Assembly (NCBI GenBank): GCA_964534995.1
Contig: CAZHSC010000044.1
Coordinates: forward strand, 1-29,424
From: JAJTFW01 sp964534995
Lineage (GTDB): Bacteria; Bacteroidota; Bacteroidia; AKYH767-A; OLB10
Length of the DNA stretch: 29,424 bases
Direction: 5' to 3'
Every line of letters starts with the position of its first letter. Position 1 is the stretch's first letter. This document shows positions 24,193-29,424 of the stretch, piece after piece. The notes below the pieces were generated by a model that saw only the letters and a list, made by a program, of their open reading frames with translations, was not told the DNA's origin and did not search any database. The position numbers were made by a program, and so were the translations under genes.

Positions 24193-25227
24193 TCAGTTAC
24201 TTCTCGCTTTTCTGATGATGATATTGGAACAAATGGAGAAGAAGTAACGGATATCCGTTAAATACGGACGTTTTTCATACTCACGAAGGTATTTCAGTTC
24301 GGATTCAATAATTTCATCCAGGGTATTTGGCATATCCACATAAAAGGGAGGCAGCAATCCCGGCTTGGAATCAATACGCTTTTCCTGAAGCTCCTTGGTG
24401 TATAAGCTGTAGTAATGTTTACTCAGCGGCCTTACACCCACAATTTTCAAATCCCCTTTCAAAATATTAATAATCATTGGCAATTCGTCCAGCCAGAGCT
24501 TACGCATAAACTTTCCCCAGCTGGTAATTCTGAAATCACCGGCAAACTTACCCCCTGCAGCCAGTTTATTTTGCTCATAAATATATTCCTGCAAATATTC
24601 AGCATAAGGATACATCGTACGGAATTTATATACCTGAATCACTTTACCATCCTTTCCGATACGGTTCATGGTAAACAGCGGGCCATAGGATGGGTTAACA
24701 TCAAAATAGGGTTGTCGCTCTTTACGACCGGCGAAATAGGTATAATTTCCAATTTCCTTTACATCAATAATTTTAAAACCACAGGAGGCCATACGTCCGA
24801 GGGCTTCCGCCTTTGACATCACGCGGTTGCGGCCATTGGTAACAAAAAAATAGATCTTTTTAAATACCGGTAGTTTCGGGAAAACACGTTTAAAAATAAA
24901 GTCAAATACAAAGTAGATATGAGCAAACCCGGGAATAAACTTTTTTAGCAAACGGTTTTTACGCTGTTCCTGTGTTTCAATATACCCGATATAAAGCCCA
25001 CCATGCGCCAACTTTTCATTTACCGCTTCCTGAAATTTATTTACAAAACGAATATCATTTATTTTCTTCAAATTGATGATAGCATTACACTTCTCCTCTT
25101 CCAGGTTCTCCACATTAAAAGCCGTAGTTGTAATCAACACTTTTGTCCCTGCGGACTTAAGGTCGGTATGCCTTGCAAGAAACTTTCTTACTTCCGGTTG
25201 GATTTCTTTTAGTAACGCTTCTTTCAT
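24193..25227 (-). CDS. Sugar transferase (bacterial sugar-1-phosphate transferase domain) with extra N-terminal domain
   Basis: Expected to transfer a sugar-1-phosphate to undecaprenyl phosphate, the first step of glycan assembly. The start chosen is ATG 25227 (344 residues); GTG at 25248 would add seven. The C-terminal half has the WbaP/PglC-type block: VYKFRTMYPYAE, RITSWGKFMRKLWLDELP, INILKGDLKIVGVRPL and SKPGLLPP. The N-terminal 170 residues are unusual: a soluble alpha/beta-like segment (VLITTTAFNVENLEE) and then FVFDFIFKRVFPKLP and NRVMSKAEALGRMASCGF, with no clear multispan anchor. It faces the exosortase operon tail to tail and probably supplies its lipid-linked sugar. Some Bacteroidetes sugar transferases share this N-terminal layout. 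Confidence 0.8.
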   Translation of the reverse strand: MKEALLKEIQPEVRKFLARHTDLKSAGTKVLITTTAFNVENLEEEKCNAIINLKKINDIRFVNKFQEAVNEKLAHGGLYIGYIETQEQRKNRLLKKFIPGFAHIYFVFDFIFKRVFPKLPVFKKIYFFVTNGRNRVMSKAEALGRMASCGFKIIDVKEIGNYTYFAGRKERQPYFDVNPSYGPLFTMNRIGKDGKVIQVYKFRTMYPYAEYLQEYIYEQNKLAAGGKFAGDFRITSWGKFMRKLWLDELPMIINILKGDLKIVGVRPLSKHYYSLYTKELQEKRIDSKPGLLPPFYVDMPNTLDEIIESELKYLREYEKRPYLTDIRYFFSICSNIIIRKARSN

Positions 25228-25563
25228 CAGATTCCTTATCGTTTGCACATCAAGTTAGCAAAACCCATCGAAGGTTTACCCCTAATTCTGTTAAAACGAT
25301 TTTTTAATGGGTAAATAGTGACTCAGGTAGGGTAAAAAAAACACCTCGCCTGCTCTTCTTTACCGTTTCAGAGTAAACTTACAAAACAGCCAAACACGAG
25401 TCAAGTCTTACACGTAAATTGGGGTGCCAAACAGGTTTTTCACACAGGAATCCCCTTTTATATTTACCGTAAAACAATGCATTACAATGATTTAATAGAA
25501 ATAATTTGTTGATAAAAAATCGTCTGTTTCCTGAAAAACCTTACTACAGAAAAATGCGGGATT
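25228..25563. other. Gene-free gap upstream of the sugar transferase
   Basis: 336 AT-rich bases between two minus-strand genes. No coding frame with family resemblance, no TAnnTTTG match on the minus strand and no clear terminator was found. On the minus strand CCTGAAA and TTTCAGG arms just after the LysE-family gene could pair, but with a loop of about 25 bases and no following T-run. Confidence 0.5.
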
Positions 25564-26187
25564 TCAGGGCATCCAGATTTTATACAGGAGGTGACCACCG
25601 AAAAAAATGAGACCTGCCCCGCTTAAACGGTTGATAAGCAAAATAAGGCCGGGTTTAAGGAAAGAGCGCAGCCGGGAGGCCAGCCAGGCTTTAAGTACAT
25701 CCGTAAGAAAAACGGTGACAAGGGCTGTGCCGAAAAATATAACTACATGCATATCCGTAAATTCTTGATTGGCGCCAACCACGCCCGACACTCCTATCCA
25801 GAAAATCAATACAAAAGGGTTCAGGGCATTCATCATAAATCCCTTCGTAATATCCACCACGGGCGATTTTGAATCGTCCGGCAAATCAATTTCTGTAGAT
25901 TTCACATGCGGTTTCTTTAAAAAATTCACTACACCGAAAATCACAAGCAATATCCCGCCGGCCACACCAATTTCTGTTTTGTACTCGGCCAAATACCCGA
26001 TGGCTGTACTGCTGAAATATGTTAATCCAATAAAAAATGCATCGCTGAGTACCACACCAAAAGCCAGGACCACCGCCTTTTTGAAGCCCTTTTTGATACT
26101 GGTATCCAACAGCATGAAGAATACAGGACCTACAAGGAATGCAAGTACCAAGCCCAGGCTAAGCCCGGATAAGACGGCTTCCGGCAT
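25564..26187 (-). CDS. LysE/RhtB family amino-acid exporter
   Basis: A 207-residue inner-membrane protein of the LysE translocator family with about six helices. The N-terminal signature is intact: GLSLGLVLAFLVGPVFFMLLDTSIKKGF (8-35), with the family's G-x-x-x-G-P pattern, and helix 2-3 follows as ALAFGVVLSD-like sequence. MMNALNPFVLIFW (about 118-130) is the second conserved family motif, NPxxxxFW. Members export basic or neutral amino acids and related compounds by proton exchange; the substrate here cannot be read from sequence. ATG start at 26187. It stands alone, divergent from the lipoprotein gene. Confidence 0.87.
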   Translation of the reverse strand: MPEAVLSGLSLGLVLAFLVGPVFFMLLDTSIKKGFKKAVVLAFGVVLSDAFFIGLTYFSSTAIGYLAEYKTEIGVAGGILLVIFGVVNFLKKPHVKSTEIDLPDDSKSPVVDITKGFMMNALNPFVLIFWIGVSGVVGANQEFTDMHVVIFFGTALVTVFLTDVLKAWLASRLRSFLKPGLILLINRLSGAGLIFFGGHLLYKIWMP

Positions 26188-26328
26188 AATGCGAAACTAA
26201 AAAAGTTAATGCAATAACCACTGCCCTTGCCCTGCAGCTGAACTTTAGCAGGATTTATCCGGATACCCCCGTAAAACATTTTTTAATGATTTCACTTCTA
26301 TTTAGGGGCAATGAATTAATTTGGCGGG

Positions 26329-27321
26329 ATGAAAAAACCAATCCTGTTTCTTTTTTGTGCACTGTTGCTTTTGGCCTCTTGCGATAATGAACTTGACGTA
26401 CTGGAAGAATATTCCGAAATTCCGGTTATTTATGGTTTGGTAAACCCGGCCTCCACCACCCATGAAATCAGGGTACAGAAATCCTATCTGGGAGCCGGGA
26501 ATGCACTGCTCATGGCTCAGGAAACCGATAGTATTTATTACAAAGCCTCCGAGGTCCGGCTATATCTTGAACAACTTTCCTTTTTAAACGGACCTCCCGT
26601 ACAGACCGATACCTTTACCGTCAGTTACGGAACCCAGAAAAATGAAGGTTTATTCATTGACAAAGGACATTACGTTTTCAGGCTGGAAAATAAAAGACTG
26701 AACCCCGCTTTCATATACAGAATCCGCCTGGTGAATACTGCAAGTGGAAAAAACGTAACCGGCAGTACCCGAATCATTGAACCCATTTATCAACGTACCC
26801 TGAGTTCCACCACACGGGTTAATCTTGCGGATGATGATCCCTATACCATCCGCTTTAACAGTTCAAAAAACGGTAAGATTTATGGTTTGATCATGCGTAT
26901 ACGATATACTGAAACCAAGAAACTTACCCAGGCCATCAGTACCAAATTTCTGGATTTCCCCCTTGATTATACCACTTCCCGCACTTTAAACGGAGGTGAA
27001 GACATGGAATTTTTAATCGACGGGGAAAGTGTATTTCAGTTTTTGGGTACCAAGATCAAAAAAGATACTTCCGTAACCAGAAGACTACAGGATTTTAAAA
27101 GCGACTTTCTCTTTACAGCCGCCACTGACGATTATTACAATTATTTACAAATCAACAATCCCAACAATACCGTAAATTTTATCCCCGATTTTACAAACCT
27201 CAGTGAAGGTAAAGGACTCTTCACCTGCCGCCTCGACACCGTGATCCCGGGTATTTCCTTCAACGAACTCACTTATGACTCGCTGGCAAATGGGGTATAT
27301 ACCCGTCATATTTTTGAATAA
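26329..27321 (+). CDS. Lipoprotein, DUF4249-like
   Basis: A 330-residue lipoprotein: the signal peptide ends in lipobox LLASC with the lipidated cysteine at C18, followed by DNELD, an acidic stretch that in Bacteroidetes often acts as a surface-export signal. The mature part is beta-rich: a first strand VIYGLVNPASTTHEIRVQKS (33-52), then a domain with YRIRLVN and repeated aromatic strands. The layout resembles DUF4249 proteins (short surface-lipoprotein partners often beside TonB receptors), but the match is by eye and only moderate; an Ig-like lipoprotein of another family is possible. No TonB receptor lies nearby. A weak TTAATTTG box ends six bases before the ATG. Confidence 0.65.
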   Translation: MKKPILFLFCALLLLASCDNELDVLEEYSEIPVIYGLVNPASTTHEIRVQKSYLGAGNALLMAQETDSIYYKASEVRLYLEQLSFLNGPPVQTDTFTVSYGTQKNEGLFIDKGHYVFRLENKRLNPAFIYRIRLVNTASGKNVTGSTRIIEPIYQRTLSSTTRVNLADDDPYTIRFNSSKNGKIYGLIMRIRYTETKKLTQAISTKFLDFPLDYTTSRTLNGGEDMEFLIDGESVFQFLGTKIKKDTSVTRRLQDFKSDFLFTAATDDYYNYLQINNPNNTVNFIPDFTNLSEGKGLFTCRLDTVIPGISFNELTYDSLANGVYTRHIFE

Positions 27322-27334
27322 TTTTTTGCCAAAA

Positions 27335-27347
27335 TGACATTCTGTCA
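27335..27347. promoter_or_regulatory. Palindrome upstream of dnaK, possible heat-shock operator
   Basis: TGACA-TTC-TGTCA is a perfect 5-base inverted repeat with a three-base centre, about 100 bases before the dnaK ATG and just after the lipoprotein stop. It is not the CIRCE element (TTAGCACTC-N9-GAGTGCTAA) recognised by HrcA. Its size fits a small dimeric regulator site, but a role is inferred from position only. Confidence 0.35.
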
Positions 27348-27447
27348 GTAATCTTTAAGGTATTTTGTTGATTTTCCTGTCATTGTTTGCATATTGAGGT
27401 ACTGGCATATATGTTGACTGCCGGAAATAAAAACTATCAATAAAAAG

Positions 27448-29349
27448 ATGAAAAAAGTAATTGGAATCGATCTGGGAACCACCAACTCTTGTGTAGCAGT
27501 AATGGAAGGGAATGAACCGGTAGTAATCGCCAATAGCGAAGGACGACGTACGACTCCTTCCATTGTAGCTTTTATTAAAGACGGGGAACGCAAAGTGGGT
27601 GATCCTGCCAAACGCCAGGCTATTACCAATCCCAAGCATACGATTTCCTCCATTAAGCGTTTCATGGGTGAATCCTTCGATAAAGTAAGCCTTGAGATTT
27701 CAAGGATGCCTTATGAGGTAGTAAAAGGAGACAATAACACCCCGCGTGTAAAAATCAATGACCGCCTGTACACGGCACAGGAAATTTCAGCAATGGTGCT
27801 TCAGAAAATGAAGAAAACTGCTGAAGATTATCTCGGCTATGAGGTTGGAGAAGCTGTAATTACCGTTCCGGCCTATTTTAACGATGCCCAGCGCCAGGCC
27901 ACCAAGGAAGCCGGTGAAATTGCCGGTTTAAAAGTACTTCGCATCATCAATGAGCCTACAGCGGCGGCTTTGGCCTATGGACTTGATAAAAACCATAAGG
28001 ATACCAAAGTAGCTGTTTTTGACCTTGGGGGTGGAACATTTGATATATCCATTCTTGAGTTGGGCGATGGTGTATTTGAAGTTAAATCAACCAATGGCGA
28101 CACCCATTTAGGGGGTGATGATTTTGACCAGGTTATTATAGACTGGCTGGCCGATGAATTTAAAAATGATGAAGGCTTAGACCTGCGCAAAGACCCAATG
28201 GCCTTACAGCGATTGAAGGAGGCTGCCGAAAAGGCAAAAATCGAATTGTCAAGTTCCACACAAACTGAGATAAACCTTCCTTATATCATGCCTGTTGACG
28301 GCGTTCCAAAACACCTGGTGAAAACCCTCACACGTTCGAAGTTTGAACAATTGGCAGATAAGCTGATTCAGCGCACCCTCGAGCCTTGCAAGAAAGCGCT
28401 ATCAGATGCAAAATTAAGCTCCTCCGATATAGACGAAGTAATTCTGGTTGGTGGATCAACACGTATTCCCGCCATACAGGATCTGGTAGAAAAGTTCTTT
28501 GGTAAAAAACCTTCCAAAGGTGTAAATCCCGATGAAGTGGTGGCTATTGGTGCTGCCATCCAGGGCGCGGTGCTCACCGGTGAAGTAAAAGACGTACTGC
28601 TGCTGGACGTAACCCCGCTCTCGCTGGGTATTGAAACACTGGGAGGTGTAATGACAAAACTTATCGAATCTAACACTACCATTCCTACCCGTAAATCGGA
28701 AGTATTCTCCACAGCCGCCGACAACCAGCCTTCTGTGGAAATCCATGTATTGCAGGGAGAACGGCCCATGGCCCGCGACAACCGTACCATCGGACGATTC
28801 CACCTTGATGGCATTCCGCCTTCCCCACGTGGTATACCACAAATTGAAGTGACCTTCGATATTGATGCCAATGGCATACTGCATGTAACAGCCAAAGACA
28901 AAGCCAGCGGAAAATCACAGAACATCCGCATCGAGGCCTCTTCCGGTCTAAACGAAGAAGAAATCCAACGTATGAAACGTGAAGCCGAAGCCAACGCGGA
29001 AGCAGACCGTAAGGTGAAAGAAGAAGCCGAAAAAATCAATCAGGCGGATTCACTGATCTTTAACACTGAAAAACAACTGAAGGAATTTGGTGAAAAAATT
29101 CCGGCAGATAAAAAAGGAGCCATAGAAGCCGCTTTGTCTCAACTGAAGGACGCTCATAAAAACAGGGATCTTGCAGGCATTGAAACTGCGATGAGTTCTC
29201 TGAATGCTGCCTGGGAAGTTGCTTCCAAGGATCTTTACAATGCCTCTCAGGCAGCCGGCCAGGCTCCGCAGGGAGAAAATCCTGCCGGCACAGCCAACAG
29301 TGGAGATGGTGTAACGGATGTAGATTTTGAAGAAGTAAAAGAGAAGTAA
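27448..29349 (+). CDS. dnaK: Molecular chaperone DnaK (Hsp70)
   Basis: The main cytoplasmic Hsp70, an ATP-driven chaperone that works with DnaJ and GrpE. The 633 residues are full length. The ATPase domain shows IGIDLGTTNSCVAV (5-18), NEPTAAALAYG near 170-180, VFDLGGGTFDISIL (about 190-203) and VGGSTRIPAIQ near 335-345. The linker DVLLLDVTPLSLGIETLGG is followed by the substrate-binding beta domain and a helical lid. The C-terminus ends in the acidic DVDFEEVKEK, the EEVD-like tail of bacterial DnaK. ATG at 27448. Neither grpE nor dnaJ lies in the window; dnaK appears monocistronic, with its own terminator. Heat-shock control is likely by family, but no known element was identified with confidence. 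Confidence 0.98.
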   Translation: MKKVIGIDLGTTNSCVAVMEGNEPVVIANSEGRRTTPSIVAFIKDGERKVGDPAKRQAITNPKHTISSIKRFMGESFDKVSLEISRMPYEVVKGDNNTPRVKINDRLYTAQEISAMVLQKMKKTAEDYLGYEVGEAVITVPAYFNDAQRQATKEAGEIAGLKVLRIINEPTAAALAYGLDKNHKDTKVAVFDLGGGTFDISILELGDGVFEVKSTNGDTHLGGDDFDQVIIDWLADEFKNDEGLDLRKDPMALQRLKEAAEKAKIELSSSTQTEINLPYIMPVDGVPKHLVKTLTRSKFEQLADKLIQRTLEPCKKALSDAKLSSSDIDEVILVGGSTRIPAIQDLVEKFFGKKPSKGVNPDEVVAIGAAIQGAVLTGEVKDVLLLDVTPLSLGIETLGGVMTKLIESNTTIPTRKSEVFSTAADNQPSVEIHVLQGERPMARDNRTIGRFHLDGIPPSPRGIPQIEVTFDIDANGILHVTAKDKASGKSQNIRIEASSGLNEEEIQRMKREAEANAEADRKVKEEAEKINQADSLIFNTEKQLKEFGEKIPADKKGAIEAALSQLKDAHKNRDLAGIETAMSSLNAAWEVASKDLYNASQAAGQAPQGENPAGTANSGDGVTDVDFEEVKEK

Positions 29350-29373
29350 TTTATTGTCAGATTTAATTTAAAA

Positions 29374-29410
29374 AGAGGCTGTCTCAAAAGGGCAGCCTTT
29401 TTCTTTTTTT
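29374..29410 (+). terminator. Intrinsic terminator of dnaK
   Basis: AGGCTGTC (29376-29383) pairs with GGCAGCCT (29391-29398) through one G-T wobble around the loop TCAAAAG. Flanking A's and T's extend the stem, and TTTTTCTTTTTTT follows. It begins about 25 bases after the dnaK stop. Confidence 0.88.
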
Positions 29411-29424
29411 TAACGTTGATGGTT

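Noticed and set aside
27322..27447. CIRCE operator for HrcA
   Set aside because: No TTAGCACTC/GAGTGCTAA repeat is present upstream of dnaK.
28368..29039. 223-codon open frame on the minus strand
   Set aside because: Antisense shadow of dnaK; Ser-rich composition is what the reverse of conserved Hsp70 codons gives.
29372..29413. Hairpin after dnaK as a transposon end
   Set aside because: The GGCTGTCTCAAAAG sequence resembles some repeated Bacteroidetes elements, but the stem plus T-run and its position right after dnaK fit a simple terminator; no transposase or target duplication is visible.

Overview
The window reads as chromosomal DNA of a Bacteroidota bacterium, probably from the Chitinophagia/Sphingobacteriia side; the genus cannot be fixed from the sequence alone. 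The evidence is one type B and one type A C-terminal sorting domain of the type IX secretion system (T9SS), a GEVED domain, a DUF4199 protein, TAnnTTTG-type -7 promoter elements, a Bacteroidetes-type exosortase and its PIDGG-tailed target. No tRNA, rRNA, CRISPR array or intact mobile element was seen.

Layout. Positions 1-10300 are mostly housekeeping: rlmD (23S rRNA methyltransferase, minus), a T9SS type B surface protein (plus), rocD (ornithine transaminase), a DUF4199 membrane protein (minus), a trypsin-like peptidase without a signal peptide, an FAD oxidoreductase (minus), ychF and a YebC-family factor, closed by a strong bidirectional terminator. Positions 10335-19500 hold two large, divergently transcribed secreted proteins. 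The minus-strand one is a zinc metalloprotease that appears to have lost its C-terminal sorting domain. The plus-strand one is a 1516-residue T9SS type A protein with GEVED, MopE-like metal-binding and tandem Ig-like repeats. It has the best promoter in the window, a leader of about 130 bases and an apparently T-ending codon preference.

Positions 19690-25227 hold the most interesting locus. A 59-codon gene encodes only a signal peptide, about seven residues, and a PIDGG/hydrophobic/basic exosortase-recognition tail (PID-CTERM type). After its own strong terminator comes a compact operon: a 187-residue exosortase with Cys, Arg and His catalytic residues (XrtX-like), a four-helix membrane partner, a polyprenyl-phosphate-type glycosyltransferase, a SAM methyltransferase and a GT-C-type multispan glycosyltransferase. 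A sugar-1-phosphate transferase converges on it. Together they look like a small membrane glycan or glycolipid pathway coupled to C-terminal processing of a micro-protein.

The window ends with a LysE-family exporter (minus), a lipoprotein of weakly recognised family, and dnaK, preceded by a TGACA-TTC-TGTCA palindrome and followed by a terminator.
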